From Theristus sp. LFF4_11 (Eukaryota; Nematoda; Chromadorea; Monhysterida; Xyalidae), in NCBI GenBank assembly GCA_030248135.1, contig JASANC010001861.1, forward strand, positions 62,001-126,000: a stretch of DNA of 64,000 nucleotides, written 5' to 3'. Shown here piece by piece: positions 47,901-58,079 of this stretch; the stretch's first letter is position 1, and every line of letters starts with the position of its first letter. The notes beneath the pieces were generated by a model. It did not search any database. It was given only the letters and a program-made list of their open reading frames with translations, and was not told where the DNA came from. The position numbers and the translations under genes were made by a program.

Positions 47901-50900
47901 CAGCCGTTCGATCATAACACATATCTATACTTGTTGTGTGTGTGTGTCTGTGTGTGTTTTCCGTTCACGTGTTTTCCACCAGACCGTCTGTCAGACCACA
48001 CGAACATATGGCGCCGGCATAGCCGCTGTTTGGTCGCCTCTTTATTCGCGCTCTAATGTTACTGAGATGGAAGCGCACGGAAGACACGTATGCACACGGA
48101 AGTAGCACGATGCCACTAATACATTCGTTTTTTTAAATGACCACCGCGGAGAAAAATTGCGCACACTACACTTTTCAACTTTGCCCATGGTGATTGGCCG
48201 TAAGATTCAGTAGAATTTCAAAATTCGCTTCCCTGACGATGTCAATCACAAAATCTGCAAAATAAAGAACATCGTTTTTGTTCAAAACACCAATAACAGT
48301 AATTCGCTCTACTGGTCGAAATTTCAAATTACCCACACGGTCACAATAATTTCTTCGTGCGCGACCCCTCTCACACTTGTTGGTTGGTTGGCACAACAAG
48401 AGAGGTGGCGTGGCAACCTTTTGCCGCCAAGGGCGGCTAGGACAGTGACAGCAAGAAAAACGGTGTCTCAGCTGTTTCGGACACGACGAAAACCGCCACG
48501 ACGTTAAAACGAGGGTGATACAGAGACGTTTGAGTTTCGTTTTTCTAAAGTACAGTTTCCGAGCCCCCCCCCCCTTCGCATAAGTCTGTGGCGTGTGCCG
48601 CAATAACTGCTACGTGGTCGGCGTGTCGTTGTGCAAAGCGCACACAGCTGTGTGTGTTGCCACTACCAAGCAACCAGCCAACTGGAGCAAGTATATCGCT
48701 CGTTATGCAATGTGCCCTCCGCAGCAGTATGGCTTGTGTCTGCGTAGTAGTAGGCTATGGCCAGCGCCAACATTTGTAACGCACTGAAAATTCAATGTTC
48801 AGTTCAGTTTAGCGGCGTGCGTTTTCGCCGTGCGATTATTTGTTCGGTCGTATTTGTGCGAGTCGCTGCTCTGAGTGTGCGTGCAAAGCGCGGCACTCAC
48901 CACAATTCAGAGTGAGCGAAGTTCTGTTTGCGACGAAAAACGTTTTTCTCTTACTGTTCTGTTCCGTTTGTCTCTGTCTCTGTGAAAAAAGAAACGTTAG
49001 CGAAACGCAACATTTTCTGGCGCCCGCCCACAGAACACAGTCTGAAATATTTTACATCGGTGTTGGGCTGCGGTTTTCAAAAGTTTAGAGAAGTGGTTTC
49101 GTTTCGGAATTATTCTTTTTCTGTCGAAACTTTTTTCCTTGATTTCGCACGTAGCACACTCACGGAAGGATAAAAAGATATCGTAGAGACAACAAAAGCC
49201 AACTGTCAAAGCGCTTGTATCTGGCATTTTTTTCAAAACACCTTGTGTGTCCCCTGAGTCCAGACAGCGGAAGTCAAGATATTTATGCATCTTGCAAAAA
49301 ACCAGCTGCCTGAAAACTTCACAGCACCGGAAATGGCAGGACACGACACATGACACCCACTTTAGACAAGAATACCCAAAACCGTAATTGTTTTGTCCAG
49401 AAGAACAACATGTAAAAAACCCTGGAGAACCAAACTTTTCAAAAAAGGACGTTACGTCACAGGTAAATGCTGAATGCAGAGTGGCCTCTCCAATGCTAAA
49501 AACCTCCAAACCCCAAGCGATCAAAGAGGTGAACCGCACCGCAACTGATAAAAACACGACAAAATCGACAAGTTGCGCAAAACTGCGTTGCTCCGGGTTA
49601 CAACGATGCAAACGCCGGGTCTGAACACTCGGTGGCAACGCCAAGTAGGAAGCAGGTGACAAGCGCTGTTTTTGGAGCGATGCCAAACACGCACAGTCAG
49701 CAGCAACAGACACACCACCAGCCTACTCACGTGACCGCGTCGTGAGCGCTACAAGTAGCTCGCATCTTTCTGTGGAGTGACAGCGAAAGCGAACCACCAC
49801 AAAAACAATCGGCATTCTTTGCGTGCATGGTTGCGAAGGTGCACTGAGATAGGTGCACGCTTGCGCGCAAATCATAATTTGACATTAGTTTTGATACAAT
49901 GAACGGGCCAAGGGAGCATGCGCTTGTGCTCGAAAAACAGCACTGACACAAAAAACGAATCTCCCTCCCAAAAAACACCGCGTCGCCATAAGTGCAGTTT
50001 GCAGTTTCGACTCACTTGCGCACAAAATCGTCCGCAGTCATGTACTTCACGCTGTCGTGCACCACTGACGCGTAACGCAGAAAGATCAAACGCAGATCGT
50101 CAACGTTCGCTCGGGACACCGCGGTGGCCGTCGGCGCCATGTAATCGACGCCTGCAAATGGAAACACTGAAAATAACCACATGTATTGAAATTGCATGTA
50201 ACTGAATTAAAACCTTAACATGGAATGGCCGAGTAAACGTGGCAGCTTTTTTTGCAGGGTGCAAGAAGCGCGCGAAATTTTAATTAATGCTCCGTCCGAT
50301 TCTGCAGTCTAACTCAATAGCATATCCAACTTTCTTCACATCACGTTTAAGAGCAGACATTGCTGAATCAGTTTGTGAAAAACAACGGCACTTTGGCCTT
50401 GGCGTTTTATGATTTCATTCAGGGGCTCAGTGGTGTGGTACTATTGGATAGACGGACTGCCAAGTTTTATAAAACTGATCCCAGAAAAAAAAACAGAAGG
50501 AAAATTCACCAGTGAAAAACGAGCATCGCGGTCTGAGTAGTGTCGGATTGTTTTGACTTTGAGGATTTTTGACATGCGTGCATTTTTAGCACGTGACATT
50601 TCAGTGTCTACTCAGTTTTCTACTCATGTCACTCCTCACTTTTATAAAATCCGACTCAACTACTCCTCTCAAAAATGTTCCTCTCACTACTCACTTCTAA
50701 ACTCCTCACTTTTATACATCTGGCCACAGCTGAAATTTCCCATAATTTACAGTGTGAAGTGTCTGCTGAGCATTAAAATTATCTGTTAATCAAACTGATC
50801 GTCACTGAATCGAGCTGGCAAAGTACAAAACGGGAAAACAGTGAACCTAAATTAAAAAAACCAAATCAGCAGTTCAACAATCTTGAACAGAGTTAACAGG

Positions 50901-51141
50901 ATACACCACATACAAAATCAATGGCAATGGTTACGTTTACGTTTAGTTCAGTGGCATTAACACAAAAAATTCTCATCATGTTCAAGTTCAACCAAACTCA
51001 ATTAACAAACCAAATCAAAAACTCACCAGCACAATTGGCGACCGACACCATCTTACGAAACGCTGACAACACTATGCCTTGTTGCTCCATCAGTAAGCTA
51101 TTCGCCGGAACGTCCACTACTGGGTCGCGTTGAACAGGCAT
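37610..51141 (-). CDS. Aralar/citrin-type mitochondrial aspartate/glutamate carrier (SLC25A12/13 family)
   Basis: Thirteen exons on the minus strand: 51141-51027, 50151-50016, 46257-46126, 45493-45335, 45019-44933, 44590-44458, 43250-43089, 42569-42399, 41711-41522, 40995-40838, 40602-40528, 38734-38432 and 37957-37610. Phases agree throughout, giving 722 aa. The ATG at 51141 follows an in-frame TGA 18 bases upstream. The N-terminal regulatory half has EF-hands: loop [12 protein letters not shown] (about residues 107-118) and loop [12 protein letters not shown] (about 141-152), plus degenerate ones. The C-terminal half is a mitochondrial carrier with three signatures, [18 protein letters not shown] and PADVIKTRL (about residues 389, 487 and 579). 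The family exchanges aspartate for glutamate plus a proton across the inner membrane and is stimulated by cytosolic Ca2+; it serves the malate-aspartate shuttle. The C-terminus keeps the family's [11 protein letters not shown]. It is convergent with the Shaw gene. Confidence 0.95.
38862..38915. repeat. AAT trinucleotide microsatellite in Aralar intron 12
   Basis: About seventeen AAT units with a few AAC/ATC interruptions, in the intron between exons 12 and 11. The poly-Asn and poly-Ile translations are artefacts of this run. Confidence 0.9.
39898..40021. mobile_element. About 123-bp MITE with AGGCCCGT termini
   Basis: Left AGGCCCGTCTATACCTG and right CAGGTATAAACGGGCCT are inverted copies with one mismatch. 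The short centre is rich in ACGT motifs (ACGTACGTCGACGT, GTGACGTGACGTG). It sits in the same Aralar intron. The target duplication was not resolved. Confidence 0.7.
41283..41450. mobile_element. Family H MITE in Aralar intron 9
   Basis: Inverted arms CATATCCAACCAGCC, CAGCTGATTGGTTGATGC and, opposite, CCAACCAATCAGCTGGTTGGATGTG-like sequence. The outermost CAGTC motif is eroded. The centre shares ATGCATGCATCACGTGA with the copies at 30605-31923 and 47597-47737. Confidence 0.55.
42095..42395. repeat. Degenerate minisatellite next to the Aralar exon 8 donor
   Basis: About twelve copies of a 19-25-bp unit, consensus near AACCAAGTTGGCCCAAAACTACGC, become more diverged towards 42395. The array ends about 5 bases from the exon boundary at 42399, so the donor GTTGGC of intron 8 is itself part of the array-like sequence. 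The Lys/Pro-rich open frames across it are translations of the repeat. Confidence 0.8.
42700..43080. other. Aralar intron 7 with a local duplication
   Basis: The stretch around 42576-42670 (GTGTGTGAGTGGGAAAATGTG, AATAATTCCAGTTCTTG, TTTTGTCGG, GTTTCCTGCTTCTCG) is repeated at about 42942-43037. It is a direct duplication of intron sequence beside exon 8, about 365 bp apart. Confidence 0.65.
46259..50015. other. Aralar intron 2 (about 3.8 kb)
   Basis: The largest intron of the carrier gene. It contains the MITE at 47597-47737, a TG microsatellite near 47935-47960 and a 238-codon minus-strand open frame at 48997-49713. That frame has no recognisable domain. No further carrier exon is needed, because exon 2 (ends FVRK) and exon 3 (starts YLGLM) join directly in phase. 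Confidence 0.6.
47597..47737. mobile_element. Short family H MITE
   Basis: A 141-bp element with exact CAGTCGAATTC / GAATTCGACTG ends flanked by TA on both sides. The interior shares GATTGGTT, ATGCATCACGTGATTGATCACC and AATCAGCTAATT with the other family H copies. It lies in Aralar intron 2. Confidence 0.85.
50540..50720. repeat. Short direct repeats in Aralar intron 1
   Basis: CTACTC and CTCACTTTTATA motifs recur at least four times in this interval, giving an irregular minisatellite-like stretch. Related ACTCACTTTTATAAAA occurs in the inverted-repeat element near 25170. Confidence 0.45.
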
Positions 51142-51602
51142 TTTGATTTTCTCTCAGCAGATATTGAAGCGTCAGATCGTTTGGTTCAGTTGAACTTTCC
51201 TCAAATCCTCAATCTTTTCTTCTTGTTTTGGCAAATACGATATACGATTCGAGTTTCTATTTCCTCAAAAACGTTATCGGCTGCAAGCAAATTCAATTGC
51301 AATTTACAACACGGCACGACGACGACCACGACGAGCGAAGTGGACGGATTTTCGTTTTCCGACCCGCTCGCCTTGCGTGCGTGCGTCCGCGCGCGCAACG
51401 TTCCGTTGACCCGGGCACACGGCGATTGCGTAGGTCACCAAACTTTGCGCCTTTTGTCCGATCAGAATTCAGAAAGTTACTGAAAAAAAGAAGCATCCAC
51501 GTATTATTTGAGCGAGGGTTGTAAAAAAACAAAAATCGACATTTTTTTAAATTAACAAAAATTCTTGGCAAAAGTTTTCTTTTTTAGCAGCTTATAACCC
51601 GT
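51142..51602. promoter_or_regulatory. Upstream region of the Aralar gene
   Basis: The 460 bases between the Aralar start codon and the first transposon of the repeat pile. It includes a GC-richer stretch at 51310-51440. No specific core promoter motif can be named. The transposon pile begins directly upstream and limits the intact promoter to this interval. Confidence 0.3.
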
Positions 51603-51610
51603 GCCGTTAG

Positions 51611-52891
51611 CAGTACCGTGGGCCCAAAACAATTTTCGAAGGGGGGGTATGGATGGTGCCGTGGGGGGGTAGGGTTGTTAAAAAAACAAAAATCGTCATT
51701 TTTGTTTAAAAAAAAAAAAAAAATTTTTTTTTTTAAAAAAAAAATTTCAAAAATCAAAGTTGTGCTAAATCAATCAGGGAGTCCGAAGAACCACATATGA
51801 TATGCAAGCGCCTCCCGAATGACACCCGTATGGCGGAACTTTGCAGATTTTGTTTTGGTGACCTCAATTACCCCTTTTCCAAACCGTCACCATGCCTCTT
51901 CTTGTGTTTTGACCTCCAAAACGTCACTAATTGTCCCCAGCTAAGCTAATGCTAAAGTGAAGACAAACATACCGCCTTGAAATTCGATCAATTCTTCTGA
52001 TGGTGTCGCGACGACACGACACGAAGCAGCAACCAGACAACGTAGCGCTTGCAAACGGTGCAGCGAGCACAATCGGACGCTCTGCGAGGCTAATCGTCAC
52101 CTTATCTGCATCGGAAATGGTAGGCTAAGCTTTGGGACGCTCAAAAACTTCATCGCAGATGTTGTCGAAGCCTAAAATCAGTCGGTAAAACGGCCCAAAA
52201 TCGACTGCTAAAGGTTTTACGAGGTATAATCAAAGAAAATTTTTGTTGAACTTTCGAAAAATTGTGCCAAAATTGAGGTTTTCAGAGCATATTAGAGGAA
52301 AATTTTTCGAATTTAAAAAAAAAAATCGGCATTTTTGTTTTTTTTTAATCACTTTTTTTTTAAAAAAAAATTTTCATTTTTGTTTAACAACCCTAGGGGG
52401 GGGGGGTGTGCCGACCAAAAAGTGAGGGGGGGGTCCAACCTGTGGTAACGTGGGACCCCCCATGGGGGTCCCATGGGGGGTGCATTTTTTCAAAGTTTTC
52501 TGTGGGCGGTCCACCCCCCCCCACCCCCCATGATAATTTTTCGCTTAAATTTTGAAGGAAAAACGCTAAATTTTGCTGCAAAATCGTTGAAATTACAATG
52601 AAGAAGAAGATGGTCAAGTTATCATATATTCAGCTTATATTATGGACTTTATAGACAAAAAATCATGATTTTCGAAAAAAATTTTAGGGTGTGCGGAAAA
52701 TTTTGGGGGGTCTCCGCCAGACAAAATTTCATGGGGGGTGTGGGGGGGGGGTGTCGGCCAAATTTTCGAGGGGGGGGTCCGATGGGGGGGGGGTGCCCGG
52801 TTTTAGGGGGGGTGGCACGGTGCCCCCCCACCCGACGGTCTCTGGTGCTCTGGGGGGGTGTACCCCCCACCCCCCCTCGCCCACGGTACTG
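51611..52891. mobile_element. CAGTACCGTGGGC-ended element (family E), copy 1
   Basis: TIRs CAGTACCGTGGGC and its inverse; exact 8-bp duplication GCCGTTAG at 51603-51610 and 52892-52899. CAG-type ends and an 8-bp duplication are typical of hAT elements. Without the family D insertion (51670-52395) it is about 555 bp. The body is packed with G runs on this strand (blocks of 6-12 G, with CCATGGGG-type islands) and an AT-rich middle containing AATTTCATGGGGGG. Frames across it are Gly/Pro-rich artefacts. Confidence 0.9.
51670..52395. mobile_element. TAGGGTTGTTAAA-ended MITE (family D), copy 1
   Basis: TIRs TAGGGTTGTTAAA and its inverse, inserted in a G run of element 51611-52891; the 8-bp flanks are nearly all G. 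It is 726 bp. It keeps the uninterrupted target TTTTCCAAACCGTCACCATG at about 51878-51897, the empty site for the hAT insertion in copy 2. Non-coding. Confidence 0.88.
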
Positions 52892-53308
52892 GCCGTTAGC
52901 AGATAGCTGATTACAATTATTACTTTTGAATCAGTACCGTGGGCCCAAAACAATTTTCGAAGGGGGGGGTATGGTGCCGTGGGGGGGGGGTGCCGACCAA
53001 AAAGTGAGGGGGGGTCCAACCTATGGTAACGTGGGACCCCCCCATGGGGGTCCCCCCCAGTAGCGAAAGTGCGGGGGGTGGGGGGGTCCACCCTAGGGTT
53101 GTTAAAAAAAACAAAAATCGTCATTTTTGTTTTAAAAAAAAAATTTTTTTTAAAAAAAAAAATTTCAAAAATCAAAGTTGTGCTGAATCAATCAGGGAGT
53201 CCGAAGAACCACATATGATATGCAAGCGCCTCCCGAATGACACCCGTATGGCGGAACTTTGCAGATTTTGTTTTGGTGACCTCAATTACCCCTTTTCCAA
53301 ACCGTCAC

Positions 53309-54819
53309 TAGGGATGGATCCGGCAAATTTGCCGGAATCCGGGCCGGATCCGGCAAAAGCCCATTCCGGCCGGGCCGGATCCGGCAAAAATTGCCGGAAT
53401 CCGGACCGGAATGGCCTTTTTATGTCTAAAAACATCTACGCACATTTCGTCGCTTCTTCATCACATTTTTAGCATAAAACAGCACAGACACAGAAACAAA
53501 GTCAGCAAGACACAGCACTTGAACCAACCAAAAGTTACAACAACAATTGACAAAATTCACATCGCATAGGGATAATCAAGTGCTGGCAACACTCCATTCA
53601 TAAACATGACCTTTTCGGCGTTTTGAGTTGACAGACGAGATCGGCTGTACACAAACACCTGCCTGGCTTCAGAGAACATTCGTTCGCTTGCCACGCCTGT
53701 TGGTGGCGATGCCAGGTATCTGCGCGCGATTGTCGATAGTTTGGGGTATTTAGACGAGTTCAGCCGCCAAAAGTCTAGCATTAGATAACTTTTGTCCGGT
53801 TCGTCGATAAAATCATCCGACTCGTACATATTCATTTCGCCGCGCAGTTCGTCTTCAAGATTGGATTCACCTGACGGGTAGCGCGGTCGCGCAGCGTGAA
53901 ACTCAATGCCTCCGTAGAGGCCAGTCGATTTCTTTTTTGGTTCGGGCTCGCGTTCACTTTCGTCATCGTCGTTGTTCGCGATCTCGGATGTATCGTCGCA
54001 GTTTGTGGGCGTCTCCGGTCGTTTCAAGATTTTCTTTGCAATGTGAAGTAGTTCACAACGAATCGCGCCTTCATTTTCGAAGACGACTGCAGTATTCTTG
54101 AATCGCGGATCAACGTACGTGGCCATGATGTTGGATTCGTTGTGGAAAAGCGCACGGAAGCGTGTGTCGATGCTAGTCAGCAGCGTTTTTTTCGTCGTAC
54201 CAATGCCACTCGCATCGACTTGTTCGATGCGCTGCTTCAGTGCGCAAACGGCGGGCAACACCATTGAAATGGATTCGTCGTCTCGTGGATTCGTCGTTGG
54301 GGGGTTTATCGGGTTTTAGGGGATCACGGCACCCCCGCACACCCACGGTAACACACGTCGCTAAAATCGCTGGTGTTCTGGGGCTCACAAAAAAGCAACT
54401 GTTTTACAGCTAACTGAATATGACCAACGAAAATGGCTGATTTATTGTTCATCAACAACGTCGGCCAAAAGCTGGCAGCCACGTTTTTTAAAGTGGACGA
54501 TGCTGCACATAAGTTTACCACTCAAGACAAAAGCAGTGAACCATTTACCATTGAACAGAACACTAAACTAAAACAACGCTCACTGATCACATGTGAAATG
54601 CACAAGAACAAAACCAACAAAGCACCGAAACAAATTTGTCAAACCATTGAACAGCTCTGAAACGGAGGAATCAACTTGTTAATTCGCGGGTCTCGGCCAT
54701 TCCGGCCGGATCCGGCCGGATCCGGCAAAATTGCGCCGGAATCCGGACCGGATCCGAATCTAATTTTAGGCGCCGGAATCCGGAATCCGGAATCCGGACC
54801 GGAACCGGCTCCATCCCTA
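53309..54819 (-). mobile_element. hAT transposon, truncated (innermost level)
   Basis: Ends TAGGGATGGA and inverse; exact 8-bp duplication ACCGTCAC at 53301-53308 and 54820-54827. The family D copy at 51878-51897 shows the unoccupied site. Both subterminal regions carry repeats of CCGGAATCCGG/GGATCCGGC, likely transposase binding sites. It is 1511 bp and holds a minus-strand transposase remnant. Ends are related to the MITE at 21503-22361 (TAGGGAYG). Confidence 0.92.
53557..54264 (-). pseudogene. hAT transposase, C-terminal part
   Basis: A 235-codon open frame ends near the left terminus of the hAT element. Its last 60 residues (YPKLSTIARRYLASPPTGVA, then SERMFSEARQVF and RSRLSTQNAEKVMFMN) are the hAT dimerisation region, with the family's L..A..yL..P.T...SER.FS pattern. 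It has an acidic Asp/Glu linker in the middle. The zinc-finger BED domain and the first catalytic half are missing. Further upstream on the same strand (54324-54521) another frame has GHIQLAVKQLLF, resembling the hAT H.lqL segment, so the gene is frameshifted and internally deleted. It may be unable to transpose on its own. Confidence 0.82.
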
Positions 54820-56150
54820 ACCGTCACCATGCCTCTTCTTGTGTTTTGACCTCCAAAACGTCACTAATTGTCCCCAGCTAAGCTAATGCTAAAGTGAAGA
54901 CAAACATACCGCCTTGAAATTCGATCAATTCTTCTGATGGTGTCGCGACGACACGACACGAAGCAGCAACCAGACAACGTAGCGCTTGCAAACGGTGCAG
55001 CGAGCACAATCGGACGCTCTGCGAGGCTAATCGTCACCTTATCTGCATCGGAAATGGTAGGCTAAGCTTTGGGACGCTCAAAAACTTCATCGCAGATGTT
55101 GTCGAAGCCTAAAATCAGTCGGTAAAACGGCCCAAAATCGACTGCTAAAGGTTTTACGAGGTATAATCAAAGAAAATTTTTGTTGAACTTTCGAAAAATT
55201 GTGCCAAAATTGAGGTTTTCAGAGCATATTAGAGGAAAATTTTTCGAATTTAAAAAAAAAATCGGCATTTTTGTTTTTTTTTAATCACTTTTTTAAAAAA
55301 AAAAAATTTCATTTTTGTTTAACAACCCTAGTCCACCCCCCCCTCAGCCGAAAATCCTTCCCGTGCACGGGCAGATACCCGTGTACCCCCCCTCCCCCCC
55401 TTTACCTCGCCACGGGTACTAGACCCCCCCCCCCCCCCCCTCCGCGAGAAAACACGGGATCGCACCCCCCCCCTCACGGTGGTCAATCTCATCTCAATTT
55501 TTTCCAAAAATACCGTAATTTTTGCATTTTTCTTGACGTTTGTGTCTGTCCCTGCATAGATTTTGTTGTTTCTGACCAAACAAGCAGCTTGTTTGCACAA
55601 AATATTCTGTATTTTACAAGAATTTCTGTGTTTTTCTAAGGCAAAAATTTGGTATTACCCGTGCGATCCCGTGCACCCCCCCTCACGAAATTTTTCTGCC
55701 AGTGCACCCCCCCCTCAGGAAAATTTGCTGCCCGTGCACCCCCCCTCACCGAGAAGGCACCTGACCCCCCCTCTAAAATTAGGCAAACACCCCCCCCCCC
55801 TCACCCGAGGTCCCGCTTTCGCTACTGGTCCCCCCATGGGGGGTGCATTTTTTCAAAATTTTCTGTGGGGGGGTCCACCCCCCCACCCCCCATGATAATT
55901 TTTCGCTTAAATTGTGAAGGAAAAACGCTAAATTTTGCTGCAAAATCGTTGAAATTACAATGAAGATGGTCAAGTTATCATATATTCAGCTTATATTATG
56001 GACTTTATAGACGAAAAATCATGATTTTCGAAAAAATTTTTAGGGTGTACGGAAAATTTTGGGGGGGGGGGGGTCTCCGCCAGACAAAATTTCATGGGGG
56101 GTGTGGGGGGGGGGTGTCGGCCAAATTTTCGAGGGGGGGGGTCCGGTGGG

Positions 56151-56425
56151 ACCTAAAGCTTCATTACTAAAGCGCACGCGCACGTGGCATCGGCATGCTC
56201 ATGCTCATGATCCACTAGCGCGCGTGCACACGCTCCGGCCCCAATAAGAACTTGTTAAAAATGCAATTGTTCTGACATCTTCCTTCTTGAAAAGGCTTGG
56301 CTTAGGTTAGGATTAGGTCAGGATTATGTTTAGCTTAAAATTAGGCTTTAGGATTAGGTTTAGGTTTAGGCTTGTTTAGGCAACGTCTTCCAACATCAGT
56401 GGTTTGATTTAGTACGACAGGCCAA
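56151..56425. repeat. Insert with telomere-like TTAGG(C/N) units
   Basis: Interrupts element 52932-56555 within a GTCCGGTGGG/GGGGGG stretch. The right half reads as degenerate TTAGGC, TTAGGA and TTAGGTT units. A similar block in the other orientation lies at 57215-57255 (CCTAATCCTAAACC). Source unknown; target duplication not resolved. Confidence 0.5.
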
Positions 56426-56563
56426 CCGGGGGGGGGGGGGGGTGCCCGGGTTTAGGGGGGTGGCACGGTGCCCCGCCCCCACCCCCCCCACCCGACGGTC
56501 TCTGGTGCTCTGGGGGGGTGTACCCCCCCCCCACCCCCCCTCGCCCACGGTACTGTTTTGAAT

Positions 56564-56642
56564 GGATGTCGGCGTCGGCCTTTTGACCGTGCGCACTGCT
56601 GCTAGGGTTGTTAAACCGACACCCCCTCCCACACCCCCCATG
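56564..56642. other. Fragment of older E and D elements
   Basis: Contains a TAGGGTTGTTAAA family D end at about 56604. It is followed directly by CCGACACCCC...CACCCCCCATG of a family E body in minus orientation, which appears to resume at 62648. Confidence 0.5.
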
Positions 56643-58079
56643 CAGTACCGTGGGCGAGGGGGGGTGGGGGGGGTACACCCCCCCCGAGCACCAGAGACCG
56701 GCGGGTGGGGGGGGGGGGGGGGGGGGGGCACCCCGGCCACCCCCCCCCCCACACCCCCCCATGAAATTTTGTCTGGCGGAGACCCCCCCCCCCAAAATTT
56801 TTCGTACACCCTAAAATTTTTTTCGAAAATCATGATTTTTTGTCTATAAAGTCCATAATATAAGCTGAATATATGATAACTTGACCATCTTCATTGTAAT
56901 TTCAACGATTTTGCAGAAAATTTTAGCTTTTTTCCTTCAAAATTTAAGCGAAAAATTATCTTGGGGGGGTGGGGGGGGGGTGGACCCCCCACAGAAAATT
57001 TAAAAAAAACGCACCCCCCCATGGGACCCATATGGGGGGGGTCCCACGTTACCATAGGTTGGACCCCCCCCCCTCACTTTTTGGTCGGCACCCCCCCCCC
57101 CCCCCCCCCCCCACGGCACCACCATACCCCCCCCCCTTCGTTTGGATTTGTATACATACTTAAAAGTGATTTTTTTGATTTCTGATCAGAGGTTGCTTGC
57201 AATGAGTCGTTGTAGGTTCCTAATCCTAAACCTAATCCTAATCCTAAGCCAAGCCTTTTTTATAAGGTGAAAATGATCAATTTAGTTTTTGCATTTTTTT
57301 CTTTCCTGTGTTAAAGGGCAGGGGCCACCGCCACTGCACATGCACCTGTTTTAATAATGATGCATTACGAAATTTTGTCTGGCGGAGACCCCCCCCCTTA
57401 AAATTTTCTGCACACCCTAAATTTTTTTTCGAAAATCATGATTTTTTGTCTATAACGTCCATAATATAAGCTGAATATATGATAACTTGACCATCTTCAT
57501 TGTAATTTCAATGATTTTGTAGCAAAATTTAGCGTTTTTCCTTCAAAATTTAAGCGAAAAAATATCATGGGGGGGGGGTGGACCCACAGGAAAAACAACT
57601 TTTTTATGCCCTCGGATGCAGCACTCATGCTGCTTAACGAGTTAATAATGTTACCTCTTTATGCAGACATAAAAATGGAAAAGACATTTTTGCTTTTTGT
57701 CATTTTTATGTACATTTTTATGCGAAACATTAAAAAAACATAAAAATTATTTTTAATGCGTCTTTTTTATGCAGTTATCTTTTTTATGCATTTTTTGCAT
57801 TTATCTTTTGAAATCGACAGTTTTATCACTGTAATCAACGTTTCAATGTATTAAACAAGTTTTCAAAAGTCAGTCAAGTAAAACAACAATATAAATTAAC
57901 CAGACTGCAGTTTTGAATCTGGCATGTCTGCGTTTGAGTCTATAAACGTCTACTTTGCAAGGTACCTAGGCATTCATCTGTGACAGACTCTGTCAGTTTA
58001 TGTCTATGTTTATGTCTTTACTGCCAGTCGGTTACTGAGCAAGTTGATGTGACTTACACACAAGTAAGTATCTGTACAC

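Larger units (their letters stand above)
53094..55330. mobile_element. Family D, copy 2 (third level)
   Basis: TIRs TAGGGTTGTTAAA and inverse; exact 8-bp duplication GTCCACCC at 53086-53093 and 55331-55338. After removing the hAT element and its duplication it is about 718 bp, matching copy 1 (726 bp) almost base for base. Confidence 0.9.
53058..55827. mobile_element. CAGTAGCGAAAG-ended element (family F), second level
   Basis: TIRs CAGTAGCGAAAG and CTTTCGCTACTG with an exact 8-bp duplication GTCCCCCC at 53050-53057 and 55828-55835. Its own sequence (about 525 bp once the family D insert is removed) is C-rich on this strand, with repeated CCCCCCTCA motifs. Non-coding. Confidence 0.85.
52932..56555. 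mobile_element. Family E, copy 2 (outermost member of a four-level nest)
   Basis: TIRs CAGTACCGTGGGC and inverse; exact 8-bp duplication TTTTGAAT at 52924-52931 and 56556-56563. It is collinear with copy 1 except for two inserts: element F at 53058-55827, and about 275 bp with TTAGG-rich sequence at 56151-56425. The body again shows long G runs on the plus strand. Confidence 0.88.

Noticed and set aside
48175..48603. Possible extra Aralar exon (acceptor TTTTGCAG followed by an open stretch on the minus strand)
   Set aside because: Exons 2 and 3 join in phase and reproduce the continuous EF-hand domain sequence, leaving no room for another exon.
56396..57185. Several Gly- or Pro-rich frames
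   Set aside because: They translate G and C homopolymer runs of family E transposons; no motif and the same sequence occurs in repeated copies.
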